In this document: positions 25,837 through 36,000 of the stretch, in pieces
Position numbering within the stretch: position 1 is the stretch's first letter
How the letters are laid out: each line of letters starts with the position of its first letter
From: Stieleria neptunia
GTDB taxonomy: Bacteria > Planctomycetota > Planctomycetia > Pirellulales > Pirellulaceae
Assembly (NCBI RefSeq): GCF_007754155.1
Contig: NZ_CP037423.1
Location: 3,782,001 to 3,846,000 of the forward strand
Direction of reading: 5' to 3'
Length of the DNA stretch: 64,000 bases
Program-made: the position numbers and the translations under genes
Notes under the pieces: model-generated
Databases searched by the model: none
Told to the model about the DNA's origin: nothing
What the model saw: the letters and a program-made list of their open reading frames with translations, nothing else

Positions 25837-26102
25837 TATTCACCTTCGTTTGGAACGTCAGTGTTGTCATACGCGATAGACCTGGATGCGATGCTCAGAG
25901 CTTCAGCAAGTTCCTTTGCCTGATCCTTTGTGAGATGAAGGCTTCTGCATTCACCGTTGCTGGAAAACTGCAGATAGACTTGGTGATTCGAAAAGAAATT
26001 CGAGACGATTACTTCAACAACTGTCGGCTCACCACTTTTATCAGCGAGCCCGTTGTTACCCGGCGTGTATAGGGGTTCTTCAAAGTAACTCATTGTCGAC
26101 AT
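25836..26102 (-). CDS. Small partner protein of the Trypco-like gene (88 aa)
   Basis: First gene of a two-gene reverse operon. MSTMSYFEEPLYTPGNNGLAD leads into EVIVSNFFSNHQVYLQFSSNG and a C-terminal helix DQAKELAEALSIAS. The sequence is soluble with a beta hairpin plus helix. Not recognised. The stop overlaps the Trypco-like start, implying stoichiometric expression. Its promoter must lie in 26103-26299, an AT-richer stretch than the flanks. Confidence 0.55.
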   Translation of the reverse strand: MSTMSYFEEPLYTPGNNGLADKSGEPTVVEVIVSNFFSNHQVYLQFSSNGECRSLHLTKDQAKELAEALSIASRSIAYDNTDVPNEGE

Positions 26103-26299
26103 GTTTCATGCTCCGTTCCATTGACCGTAGCCGGTACAGATACCGTTTATCCGCCCCGTTCGGCTCTATCGAGCGACCTTTATACCGCAAACCGCACCAC
26201 AACTTGCAACGGGCGTATGTACTTTGGTAAGCTGATTTTGTTGTGAAAGTGGTGTTTTCCCCGCGAAAACTGGGTTTTTGCTACGGGCATTTTGAGATT

Positions 26300-26344
26300 T
26301 TGACATCGTAGAGGTCACAGATTCGAATTCTGTATCGCCCACTC
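26300..26344 (+). other. attR: second 45-bp copy of the tRNA-Val 3' end
   Basis: Identical to 10949-10993. The sequence upstream (TTTGAGATTT) is not tRNA-like, so this copy is not a functional tRNA. It is followed by the terminator that probably belonged to the original tRNA locus. Confidence 0.95.
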
Positions 26345-26347
26345 CCG

Positions 26348-26386
26348 AAAACCCCGTGAAACCCAGCGTTTTGCGGGGTTTTTTCG
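26348..26386 (+). terminator. Terminator of the original tRNA-Val locus
   Basis: AAAACCCCG ... CGGGGTTTTTTCG hairpin with T-run, 4 bp after attR. Insertion of the element has separated it from the tRNA gene by 15.35 kb. Confidence 0.8.
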
Positions 26387-26742
26387 TTTCGAGCGGCTTG
26401 GGACGCGTCTTTGTTGATGTTGCTGTAACCTCGCTTGATCAATTACGGGCCGGGCACAGTCGGTCCCGGTGTTCAGCCGTAAGCGATTGCGTAGCTGGCG
26501 AGCATGTGAAGGGCGATCATCGCGGCGAACCAAATCGCCATGGTGCATGCGGTCGATGCAACCGACTGCGCTGAACGCAGCGTCATCCCATGTTAGCTTA
26601 GGGCGAGCTGCATCCCCTTGAAATGACCGACTGGCGTCAATGGCCTGAGCCGATCCAGTCGAACCGGCTTTCAGCATTCGGTACCAAAACCGCTGAATCC
26701 GCGAAGTGTATTCGTACGGTTTTTCCGTCCAGCATACGTTGC
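26387..26742. other. Intergenic stretch without a convincing gene
   Basis: 356 bp. Several short frames exist but none has natural-looking protein composition. It belongs to the decayed region right of attR. Confidence 0.5.
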
Positions 26743-27228
26743 TCAGCTCGACGGAACGACCTGGACTCGGACCATTGTCGAGAGCAGTTCGACAAAGGCT
26801 TTCGACTCACGTTCCTGACTTCCTTCGACGTCCAAGACGCATTCACCCCAGTACATCCAATCGGGGAAAACACTGTTGTTTGTGAACGTCCCATCACCGA
26901 TGAAGTGAAACAGGTGGATTTCCTTTCCGCCAACGAGCCTCAGCCCCACGTTGAACCAATCAGAGCTGTCGTGAGCGCTCCACGAAGCGCCCATTGTATT
27001 GTCGTGATAGCCATAGGTGATCGCCTCGATGTCGCCATACGGAAATACGTGATGGCGACGCAAGAAGCAAAGATATCGCGAATGGAGAAAGACGGTCTCT
27101 GCTTGAGGGGCAATCTCGACCTCCCGTACGGCCAATCCAATAAGCAAGATCCGCAGCCGCCAAGCTGTCTTGGCAACAATGCGACAACCTCGTTTTTCAA
27201 CGCGTGGGCAGATTGAGAGTCGTCGCAT
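26743..27228 (-). CDS. Hypothetical membrane-associated protein (161 aa)
   Basis: The segment CFLRRHHVFPYGDIEAITYGYHD, then SSDWFNVGLRLVGGKEIHLFHFIGDG and PDWMYWGECVLDVEGSQE, has the alternating hydrophobic pattern of a PH-like (bacterial PH/DUF) beta domain after a short N-terminal hydrophobic helix (AWRLRILLIGLAVREVEI). The frame continues to 27318 but ATG 27228 is a reasonable start. It stands alone among gene remnants and may itself be decaying. Confidence 0.5.
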   Translation of the reverse strand: MRRLSICPRVEKRGCRIVAKTAWRLRILLIGLAVREVEIAPQAETVFLHSRYLCFLRRHHVFPYGDIEAITYGYHDNTMGASWSAHDSSDWFNVGLRLVGGKEIHLFHFIGDGTFTNNSVFPDWMYWGECVLDVEGSQERESKAFVELLSTMVRVQVVPSS

Positions 27229-27305
27229 GATGGAGCTTGTTCCAGAGGTGCTATCGGGAAACGTCAGTCGCACGGCGCAGTGATGACTACGAACTAGATT
27301 CCGCT

Positions 27306-27635
27306 TCAGGCGTCCCATTGGATCGCGATATTCCCGATATTTCGTCCCGAGTCTACATGACGGTGAGCTGCGACAGCCTCTTCGACTGGGTATTGCCGGC
27401 TGATGATCGGTTTCAAGTGCCCCGAACTTCCTAGATGAGCAAGAAGGATCAGATCATCTAGCCGCTCTGCGGCTGGGAGGTGCTTTTCGATCCAAACTTT
27501 GCGGTGATCGAAGTTCTCTCCAGAAACTGGATCGTCGCCGAAGAGAAAGCATCTGCGAACCGTCCGATTCATAATGTGCGCAATTGCGACCTCACTGGGG
27601 TCCAAGATCTCAGCCCGGGTGAGTCGAGCCATCAC
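27306..27635 (-). pseudogene. Chimeric relic: transposase N-terminus joined to quinone oxidoreductase C-terminus
   Basis: The first ~52 residues (MARLTRAEILDPSEVAIAHI ... CFLFGDDPVSGENFDHRKVW) match the N-terminus of the planctomycete Y1/REP-type transposase family, whose members normally exceed 250 residues. The last ~50 residues (GSSGHLKPIISRQYPVEEAV, AAHRHVDSG) match the extreme C-terminus of NADPH:quinone oxidoreductases. Neither half is functional; deletion has fused two unrelated gene ends in frame. Confidence 0.7.
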
Positions 27636-28120
27636 AGCCCCATGTGCTTGGAGAGATTAGAGAAGAGAAGCGGATTGGATCCTATCTCGGTCGCGTCTGC
27701 CCGCAACCCCAACTGAGAGTGCTCTGTCCCCGCTGTCCAACTGTCCCCGCTGTCCCTGTCCCAACTGAGAGTGCTCTGTCTCCGCTGTCCCCGCTGTACA
27801 ACGCGATCTCGCTGTGCTGCATTGGCGCTTGCCGCTTGGGCAACCCTGGGTGCCACGCCGGCCCGTGATCGGTGGGTCCCGAATGAATGCCTGAGCGCAT
27901 GAACGTGAGCAACGCATCCGTCCGCGTCGGTCTTGTCGATCCCGGCGCCGATTAGGTCGCGGTTCATAATCCGCAGGATGCCAGCCGGCACATTGAATAC
28001 GATTTCGGATCGGTCGCGGCCGTTGATCCATTCACGCGGGTCGGCGACAAGGTTGCTACGCAATGCACGGGTTGACAATGCAATGGTTGAACCCTTGCGG
28101 CTTATCTCCTTGCAGTGACG
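27632..28120 (-). pseudogene. Tyrosine recombinase relic (C-terminal catalytic fragment)
   Basis: On the reverse strand, EIVFNVPAGILRIMNRDLIGAGIDK followed by VHALRHSFGTHRSRAGVAPRVAQAA is the catalytic HxLRHSFGT region of the large planctomycete integrase family. Arg I and the Tyr nucleophile region are missing or scrambled, and the frame runs into unrelated repeat sequence. It is a remnant of an earlier integration next to the present attR. Confidence 0.65.
27716..27802. repeat. Tandem-like repeat with CAACTGAGAGTGCTCTGTC units
   Basis: CAACTGAGAGTGCTCTGTC followed by CCGCTGTCC-type repeats occurs twice (from about 27715 and 27760). Further CCCCGCTGT copies lie between them. The tract interrupts the integrase relic. 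Confidence 0.6.
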
Positions 28121-28144
28121 CAACTTGATGAACGGATCACCGCA

Positions 28145-28450
28145 AACCCTATGCGCCGGCGTCGAATTTTTGTCGAGGAACTGAAAACCCGCCTCGTGCT
28201 GGCGACGTTCATGGTGACCAGCACGGCAAACTATTTCGACGGAAATGGCCAGCAGACATTGAGCGACGTCCTGCCGAGCGATAAGGATGCAAGTGGTGCC
28301 GACACGGTTACGTTCTCCGAGTGCTTCTTCTCGACCCAGCACATCTGGTCGCGGTCAACGGCCCCGGCCAAGACGCCAGATGCGCAAGTAGATCCTTCCA
28401 CGCCCGAAACCGTGTACAATGCGGCGTCAGATGAAAAGACTTCGTTAATG
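28145..28450 (+). pseudogene. N-terminal relic of a LEPR-XLL-type secreted protein
   Basis: RRRRIFVEELKTRLVLATFM is a degenerate copy of the N-terminal LEPR-XLL motif. TSTANYFDGNGQQTLSDVLPSDKDASGADTV then resembles the start of the parallel-beta-helix proteins that carry it. The frame loses sense after about 100 residues and runs into the sigma-factor leader. It is probably a truncated copy of a surface-protein gene. Confidence 0.55.
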
Positions 28451-28460
28451 GGAGTAGACA

Positions 28461-29084
28461 TTGAAGAACGCTACAAATTGGGACTTCCTGGTCCAACGTG
28501 CGGGGCGTGGGGATACCGAAGCGATCGCCCAAGTTTTCGAAGCGAACCGCGAGCGTCTTCAGAATTACGTGCATCAACTTCTCGATTCGCGAGTCAAGAT
28601 TCGAGTGGGCGCGTCGGATGTCATCCAAGAAGTATTCTTGGACGTGCAGCTTCAGATCCAAGGGTTTCTTGCTCATCCTCGAGTTCCCCTGTCTGTGTGG
28701 CTGCGTGGAATTGCCGCGCAGCGAGTCATCAAAACCAACCGTGCCCATATCTTTACCGCTTGCCGTTCGCTGATTCGAGAGCATCGCCAATCCGAACGGT
28801 CGTCCGATCTCCAAACGCATCAATTGGTCTCGGATGATTCGTCTCCCAGCCAACAAATCGCTAAGCGTGAATCGCACATTCAAGTGCATCAGGCCTTGGA
28901 CCAGCTCAAGCCGTCTGATCGCGAGATCATCGTTGCGAGGCAATTCGACGGACGCAGCAACCGTGATCTGGCAAAATCGCTTGGGATCAGCGAGACAGCT
29001 GCCGCGATGCGTTATGTCCGAGCACTCGGCCGATTTCAACGACTCGTTCGAGGATCGCTCACGACCTCCGGGCTCGGCCAATGA
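28461..29084 (+). CDS. ECF-type RNA polymerase sigma factor
   Basis: 207-residue sigma-70 family protein of the extracytoplasmic-function class. Region 2 is recognised by ASDVIQEVFLDVQLQIQGF (promoter melting), region 4 by LDQLKPSDREIIVARQFDGRSNRDLAKSLGISETAAAMRYVRAL with its HTH. Start is TTG 28461 preceded by GGGAG. The stop overlaps the start of the kinase-WD40 gene (ATGA), so the two are translationally coupled. The pairing of an ECF sigma factor with a Ser/Thr kinase is known in planctomycetes: the kinase is thought to control the sigma factor. Confidence 0.9.
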   Translation: MKNATNWDFLVQRAGRGDTEAIAQVFEANRERLQNYVHQLLDSRVKIRVGASDVIQEVFLDVQLQIQGFLAHPRVPLSVWLRGIAAQRVIKTNRAHIFTACRSLIREHRQSERSSDLQTHQLVSDDSSPSQQIAKRESHIQVHQALDQLKPSDREIIVARQFDGRSNRDLAKSLGISETAAAMRYVRALGRFQRLVRGSLTTSGLGQ

Positions 29085-32000
29085 GCGATGTCCGTGGGTT
29101 GTCCGCTCTTGAGGACGATTCGTCAGGATCGGCAGACTCTGACGACGAACTCACCCGCATCCTTGCAGACATCGCAGAGGATTATCACGCTCGTGCTGAA
29201 ACAGAAAGTGACTTTGACGTCGCAAGTCATTTGATCGCTCACCCTGAACACGCCGAAGCGATTCTGGAAATGGTTGCCACGCTTGAGTTTTTCGGACAGT
29301 GTGATTCGCCGAGCGCACCGGATCGAGCGACGGCACTGTCAGCCGGCCAGCAATTGGACGACTTTCGGATTGTTCGAGAAATCGGCCGGGGCGGCATGGG
29401 GATCGTCTATGAAGCGCAGCAGGTTTCGCTCCGGCGACGCGTCGCATTAAAGATTTTGCTTTTGCCTCTGCTCTCGACCGACCTGCAACGACAGAGATTT
29501 GCTAACGAAGCGTTCATTGCAGCGCAATTGCGTCACCCGAATATCGTGTCGGTCATCTCCATCGGTTGTGAAGGGAACATTCACTATTACGCGATGGAAT
29601 ACATCGGCGGCCCATCGCTGGCAGATATCATCCGACAGGGAAGTCCGTCTCGAAAACGACTTGCAACAAACTCGGAACCCGACACCGATGAAACGGAGGA
29701 TCTCGATCGGTCAAAACCGCTTGCCAATTCGTCCCACCTGACTTGGATTCCTGAGCATGGACCGGACAGTCGACGATGGGGTGCCAGCGTCGCTTTGACT
29801 GTCGCGAGGGCGTTGCAATACGCACACGACAGCGGCGTTCTCCATCGCGACATCAAACCATCCAATCTGCTCTTTGACGAGCAAGGCAAAGTGCACTTAA
29901 CCGATTTTGGGCTGGCGCAACACACACACCAATCGGCATTGACGCGTACCGGAGACATCGTCGGGACGCTGCGATACATCAGTCCGGAACAGGCTTCAGG
30001 AAATCGAAAACCGATTGACGCGCGATCCGACATCTATTCGCTCGGGCTGACGCTCTACGAGATCGCTGCCGGTCGCCCTGCTTTTCCGGAGACCTCACCG
30101 GCACAATTGCTGGCACAAGTATTCCATGACGAACCGCTTCCGTTACGACACGTTGACGCGAGTATTCCCGTCGATCTCGAGACGATCGTTCTCCGAGCGA
30201 CCGCAAAAGATCCGGCGGATCGCTACGAGTCAGCAGAAAGCTTGGCGAATGATTTGGAACGATTTCTCAATCGCCAGCCGATCAACGCCAAACGGCTGAG
30301 TTTCCAAGAGGTTGCCGCCCGTTGGTTCTGGAGACATCGCAGGCGATTGCTGTTCGCCTCGTTCTATGGACTGCTGCTCATCGTCGTTTTGGGGTGCAGC
30401 ACGATTGCCATTTTCCTATCTCAGCTCGCTACGAAGCGAGCGTTGGTCACAGCAGAGGCAAACGCGATGCATGCCCAGGAGGCTGTTCGCCAATACCAAA
30501 TCAGTCATCGCCGGACCACACAGTTGCTCTATGTGGCCAACATGCATGCGGCCGGCCAAGCCGAAAGGGTCGGTGACCTTTCGCGTCTCTCCGAAATCCT
30601 CCATTTACATCAACAAGTCGAGACCGACCATTGCGTACACGGCTTTGAATACGATCTACTTTGTGAACGCACCAAGACCGCGTCAAAAGAACTTTGGACC
30701 ACAGAGGGTGCGTTGTATAGTGTTTGTGTCTCTCCTGATGGCAACAAAATTGCGTTTGCTGGACAAGACGCCAACGTCAGAGTGCTTGATCTGTCCAGCG
30801 GCGATTTGGTCTGCCAGTTCCCCACCGAACAAGGCGAAGTCAATCAAGTTGTGTTTGATCAAACAGGCACAAGGCTTGCCACGACGGGCGACACCGGAAC
30901 GGTCTGTCTCTGGGATTCACAAACCGGTCAGAAACGACGGCGGATCTCCGCTCACGATGGCCAAAGCTACGGGGTGGCGTGGGTGCCAAATGACCGTGGC
31001 GTCATCTCTTGTGGAGCGGATCGGCAGATCAAGGTCTGGCCGATCTCAGGGAACTCGACTGCGGAAAACGTTCTTGGCAGCCACCGCAGGTCCGTCGAAG
31101 CGATCAGTCTGTCCGATGACGGACGTTGGCTGGTTTCGGCGGGATCTGATCATGTCGCTAGTGTATGGGATACGACATCGAAACGTTGCATCCAAGCAAT
31201 CGTGCCCGGAAACGCGTCGGTCAATTGTGTTGCCTCGTCTGATGAAGGAATGGTTGTACTGGGCACCAAAGCAGGCATCGTGGCGGCATTCCATTTGGAC
31301 GATCCGACGCAATTCTGGTGCGCCGCCCATTTCGACAGCATCTCAAGCGTCGGGTTTGCGTCCGACGGACGAACCGTCATTGCCGGCGATCACGGAGGTG
31401 TCCTACGTGTCTGGGAACCGATGGATTCGGGACAGCTACGATCGGGCACGACGACAGCGTCTCCGCTCCCGATCGCCATGGTCCGTCCCGATTCGGTCCA
31501 GCTGACGACGAAAGACGATCTTGCAGATCAACTGCAAAAAGGGGGCGTCGCAGGTTTGCAAAGAGAGACCGATACTCAATTCGTACGCACCCATGCGATG
31601 CGACAGATCGCCAGTTGGGAAGCGCATCTGGGCCGAGTCTACTCGGTTCAGTCGATCGGCAACGGCGCAGCGGTTTCTACCGGTCAAGACGGTCGACTGG
31701 TCCGCTGGAGGTTCGGACAAGAGACAATGCAATCGGTCTCTGGACCCGCCGAGCAGCCCATTCGGAGATTTGCCATGGGGGATGATGGACGGATCATGAC
31801 CGTCCATCAAAATAGCACCACGATTGGCGAGGTCGCCGATGGCTCGCTCGTCGACATCCTCACGAGCGATTTGAATTCGATCACCGCCGTCCAGACGTCG
31901 CCGTCCCATCAATGGCTGGCCGTCGGCGGCCCGGGCCCGGCGATCGAAATCTGGGACCTTGCGTCCTCCACTCGCACCTGTCGCATCGATGTATCCGGCA

Positions 32001-32653
32001 AAGGTTTTGTCAGCAAGATTGTATTTTCACCGGATGAGCGATTGATCGCGGTGGTTGGCATGAGAACCAAAAACTCTGTGCCAGGACACGAGGGTGTGAT
32101 CCGCGTCTACGACGTCCACAGCGGCAAGCGACGTTTCGCCATGGCCGCGGCGGATTGCCAGGCGATGGCGTTTCAACCAAACACGGAACCGCCCACCCTG
32201 GTCTGTCATGATCGACACGACCTTTTGATCTGGCGTCTCGGATCTCAGCCTGACAGGGTCGCGGACGCGCACGACAACGCGATCAGCCAAATCAGGTTTT
32301 CTCGCAACGGCCAGTTATTTGCCACCGCCAGCCACGACCGCTCGGCAGTACTTTGGGACGCCAGGGGCAATCGGTTGGCGACGCTCGTCGGTCACAACGA
32401 TCGGGTGTTCGCAGCTTGTCTTCATCCGAATGGCCGGACGTTGGTCACTGGCAGCGAAGATGGCGAGGTGAGGTTGTGGAATGTCGCAACTGGGCAACCG
32501 TTGTTCGTGTTGAGAAGTTTTTCGAGTCCGATCCGGCAACTTGGCTTCAGCTCCGACGCCCGAAACCTCGCCTGCCTGTTGGACGACGGAACATTGCACC
32601 TGCTCGAGACGGGACTCTCAGCGAATGAAAACGCGGCCGGCGGGCCGAAATGA
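29081..32653 (+). CDS. Membrane-anchored Ser/Thr protein kinase with C-terminal WD40 propeller(s)
   Basis: 1190-residue Hanks-type kinase. Gly loop IGRGGMGIVYEA at about residue 103, catalytic Lys in VALKILLLP (123), HRDIKPSNLLF (255), LTDFGLA (274) and the APE-like SPEQASG. One membrane helix (LLFASFYGLLLIVVLGCSTIAIFL) lies at about 420-445. From about 540 to the end are at least ten WD40 repeats such as GALYSVCVSPDGNKIAFAG and SHDRSAVLWDARG, enough for one or two beta propellers outside the cytoplasm. The insert at about 190-230 in the kinase N-lobe is unusual. Coupled to the upstream sigma factor, it probably senses an external ligand and regulates it. Confidence 0.92.
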   Translation: MSDVRGLSALEDDSSGSADSDDELTRILADIAEDYHARAETESDFDVASHLIAHPEHAEAILEMVATLEFFGQCDSPSAPDRATALSAGQQLDDFRIVREIGRGGMGIVYEAQQVSLRRRVALKILLLPLLSTDLQRQRFANEAFIAAQLRHPNIVSVISIGCEGNIHYYAMEYIGGPSLADIIRQGSPSRKRLATNSEPDTDETEDLDRSKPLANSSHLTWIPEHGPDSRRWGASVALTVARALQYAHDSGVLHRDIKPSNLLFDEQGKVHLTDFGLAQHTHQSALTRTGDIVGTLRYISPEQASGNRKPIDARSDIYSLGLTLYEIAAGRPAFPETSPAQLLAQVFHDEPLPLRHVDASIPVDLETIVLRATAKDPADRYESAESLANDLERFLNRQPINAKRLSFQEVAARWFWRHRRRLLFASFYGLLLIVVLGCSTIAIFLSQLATKRALVTAEANAMHAQEAVRQYQISHRRTTQLLYVANMHAAGQAERVGDLSRLSEILHLHQQVETDHCVHGFEYDLLCERTKTASKELWTTEGALYSVCVSPDGNKIAFAGQDANVRVLDLSSGDLVCQFPTEQGEVNQVVFDQTGTRLATTGDTGTVCLWDSQTGQKRRRISAHDGQSYGVAWVPNDRGVISCGADRQIKVWPISGNSTAENVLGSHRRSVEAISLSDDGRWLVSAGSDHVASVWDTTSKRCIQAIVPGNASVNCVASSDEGMVVLGTKAGIVAAFHLDDPTQFWCAAHFDSISSVGFASDGRTVIAGDHGGVLRVWEPMDSGQLRSGTTTASPLPIAMVRPDSVQLTTKDDLADQLQKGGVAGLQRETDTQFVRTHAMRQIASWEAHLGRVYSVQSIGNGAAVSTGQDGRLVRWRFGQETMQSVSGPAEQPIRRFAMGDDGRIMTVHQNSTTIGEVADGSLVDILTSDLNSITAVQTSPSHQWLAVGGPGPAIEIWDLASSTRTCRIDVSGKGFVSKIVFSPDERLIAVVGMRTKNSVPGHEGVIRVYDVHSGKRRFAMAAADCQAMAFQPNTEPPTLVCHDRHDLLIWRLGSQPDRVADAHDNAISQIRFSRNGQLFATASHDRSAVLWDARGNRLATLVGHNDRVFAACLHPNGRTLVTGSEDGEVRLWNVATGQPLFVLRSFSSPIRQLGFSSDARNLACLLDDGTLHLLETGLSANENAAGGPK

Positions 32654-32756
32654 CGGCACTCAGGTGCGCTGAATCATTCGCCGACGGCTGGTCGATTGAG
32701 TGAGATCCGCCAAGTCATCGGAACACAAGTTAGACAACGCCACTTTTGCTCGTTTT

Positions 32757-32821
32757 CCAGCTCGAAGCGCAAACGAGTGAATCTCTTGCGGCGGATTCCA
32801 CTCGCTCGCGTGTCGAGCTGG
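32757..32821 (+). promoter_or_regulatory. Nested inverted repeat in the leader of the giant surface-protein gene
   Basis: CCAGCTCGA (32757) pairs with TCGAGCTGG (32813-32821). Inside, CGAGTGAATC pairs imperfectly with GATTCCACTCG. The 407-bp gap 32654-33060 has no gene and probably holds the promoter for the giant gene. Confidence 0.45.
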
Positions 32822-33060
32822 TGTTTTCCAGGGAAAAACGGCAATCATGGCCGTTGTCGCGCAACAGCAAATTGCGACATCTCGGGGCCCCATACCCCTC
32901 TGCCACTCAGGCGTGGCCGAACGCCTCTGGGATCATTATTTTTCCGAGAGCGACAAATTTTCGAAGAAATCCTGTGAAATCTGGCAGCAACTCGGCAAGT
33001 CCCTGATGAGGGGACTGTTTGCCACTCTAACATCATGATTCGAACACAGGGAACTGCGCC

Positions 33061-36000
33061 ATGCGGCAGGGATTCTTCGGTAAAAACGGGGCAGGCGTCG
33101 GACGAACAAATAAAAGGCGCGAGCAGCGGAGACAACGCGCTCAACGACGGAGAATGTTGCTCGAACCCCTGGAAAGCCGCCGGTTGCTCGCCACCATCTT
33201 CAGCGACAACTTCGAATCCGGTTCCCTGAGCAGCTCAAAATGGTCGGTGAGGGATGCGCGCGTCGATTGGGACAAAGGAACTTCAGGTCCCAAGATGTTT
33301 GTCAGTTCCTGTAATCTCCCGAACTGCAGTCAAGTGTTGGGCACGTATGCGGCGGAACTCGATGGTGTCAGAGAAGAGTTGCGGTCCAAAACGATCAACT
33401 TGCAAAACTACGTTTCGGCGTCGTTGAGCTATTATGTCCAGGCCGGTGGGAATGAGAATGCGCCAGAAACGGTAGACGACCTTTACGTCCAGTATCGTAA
33501 GTCAAATGGCGGATGGGCAACGCTGGCTAGCCACGATGTATCCGCGTTTGAGCCAAGCTTCCCCTCTTTTGATCAAGACGGTTTTCTCTCCAGAAGCGTA
33601 AATTTACCTGCGGGGGCATTTCACTCCAATTTTGCTTTCCGTTTCAATGCCTATGCGTCTGATTCCGGGGGGGCTTTTGGGACGACCGGCTTTGACGACT
33701 GGTTCATTGATGTAGTCGCTCTCACTGGAACTCTCAATTCGCCACCATCGATCGCATTGACGGGGACCAACGGGACAGTGTTGGACAATGAAACTCACTC
33801 GTTCACCTACACGCCATCGGATCCAGACAACAATCTGTCCAGCGTCTCTGCTGTGGTAAAACGTGGAAACACCACCGTTTCCTCGTCCACTAGCACAACG
33901 ACGACAACGCTTTCTCCGAGTAACAATGCCGGGCTCGGCAAATATGAAATCACGGTCGTTGCCACCGATGCGAAAAACCAGTCTGTCACGGCGACCCGTT
34001 CGTATACCTTGGACGACGACGACAAGAGCGCTCCCTTGATTTCTTTGGGCGGCTCGTCCGGCTTGGAGAACCACACTCAGCCACAAGCCTTTTCTTGGTC
34101 CGCAACGGACCAGGATTCTGGAATCGATTCTTCCAGTGTCGTCATTTCCCACAACGGAGCAACGATTCACACGTCCAATTCCGCGTCGGGAAATTTCAAC
34201 TTCGACGCGTACGGCATCGGGACGTTCACGATCTCGATGACGGCGACCGATGACGACAATGATCGTACGAATGACTCGCTGAGCAGTAGCGCCAGCCAAA
34301 CGGTGACCGTGACCAATGTTTTACCGGAGGCAGACGCCGGCTTTAATCGTGTCGCAGTGGAGGGAATACCGATTGCCTTTGATGGCTCAGGCTCGACGGA
34401 CTCCGATGGCGACGCACTGACCTACTCCTGGGATTTCGATGACGGCAACGTCGGTTCAGGTCCCCAACCTTTGCACGTCTTCGAGGACAACGGCACTTAC
34501 ACGGTCTCACTGACCGTGGACGACGGATATGGCGGTTCGCATACGGACACGATGACCGTCACCGTCTCGAACGCCGCTCCTCAAATACTCTCGATTAGCA
34601 ACCCGGGCTTTGTCGATCCTGGCAACTCCGCTGAAATCATCGTCAATGCCGTCGACACGCTGCTCGACACTCTGAGCTACGAGTTTGATTTCGACAACGA
34701 CGGTGCATTTGAAATCACCAACGACTTGGGTGCCGCGTCACATACCTTCGCCGATCCGGGAGTCTATCCGGTCAATGTTCGGGTCTTGGACGAAGACGGA
34801 GGATCCGCCACCGGCTGGACGACAGTGCAAGTCGGCGCGGGCGCGACGATCATCCCCACCATCAACTTTGACAGCGTCGATCAATCCGTTTCCGAGGACG
34901 CCGGCCAGCTCACCCTCTCCGCGACTCTGGACACGCCAACGGACGCGGATGTCGTGGTGCCACTGGTGTTGTCAGGCAGCGCGGCGGCGGGTAGCGATTA
35001 TTCGTTCCCCTACACGTATTTGTACATTCCATCAGGACAATCCCAGCAAACGACGACGTTCGACATTAGCAACGACGCGATCAATGAAGCGATGGAAGAG
35101 CTGATCATTTCGATGGGCACGCCGCTGAACGCCAACTTGGGGACAGAAATCGTTCATACCGTGGAGATCTCTGATAATGATCCACTACCACAGGTCGCGT
35201 TCGCTAGCTCCGGACAGGTTGCCTCCGAAGACGGAGGCGAGATCATTGTTTCGGTGCGGCTTTTGCAGCCCTCCGGGCGTGACGTTTCCGTACCAGTGGA
35301 ATTCGCCGGAAAAGCAGAATCTCCCGACGATTTTCAGGTCAGCGGGCCGACAACACTCGTCATCCCCGCCGGCCAACTCAACGCGACGACAACCATCAGT
35401 GTGATCGACGACGCAACGGCCGAAAACAACGAAACGATCGTCGTGACGATGGGGCCACTGATCAACGCAGACGCCGTCACGGATGCTAGCCAGCCGTCAG
35501 TGCATGTGGTGACGATTCCTCGCAATGATGCTCCATCGGTCAATCTCGAGCCCGTCTTTCAGTTGGTCGACGAGTCCGCCGCGACGGTTTCGGTGATCGC
35601 TCGGTTGTCTGGTCCGTCTCCAAATCCCGTGACTGTCCCTTTCACCATTTCTGGCTCCGCCGTCCTCGGAGCCGATTTCAGTGTTGATCCATCTACTGAA
35701 ATCGTCTTCCAGCCTGGCGAGACGGTCGCGGCCATCGACATTCCAATCGTGGATGATTTGACTGCCGAGGACACGGAGACCGTCCGCGTTCAGTTGGATG
35801 CCCCGACGGGTGCCACGCTGGGGACAACGGCCGCACACCTCGTCCGGATCGAGGACAACGATACGCCGCGAGTGTCATTCAACCGCACGGCCAATTCGCA
35901 GTACGAAGACGAGGGCAAAGTTGCGATCGAAGTCTTTCTATCGAATCCCCTGGATCATGAAATCGCGGTCCCAATTGAAATCTTCGGTGGAACCGCCAGC

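Larger units (their letters stand above)
10994..26299 (+). mobile_element. 15.35-kb integrative element in tRNA-Val (satellite- or plasmid-like)
   Basis: Bounded by the 45-bp att repeats. Just inside the left end is a tyrosine integrase. The middle carries an AEP primase, a DnaB-like helicase and a winged-helix protein with iterons, i.e. an autonomous replication module. The right half carries small zinc-finger and coiled-coil proteins, a tape-measure-like protein, HTH/excisionase-like proteins, a CRISPR-like mini-array and reverse-strand cargo. No terminase, portal, capsid, relaxase or conjugation gene was found. Many genes overlap by ATGA/GTGA, as in phage operons. A phage satellite or an integrating plasmid fits better than a complete prophage. 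Confidence 0.88.
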
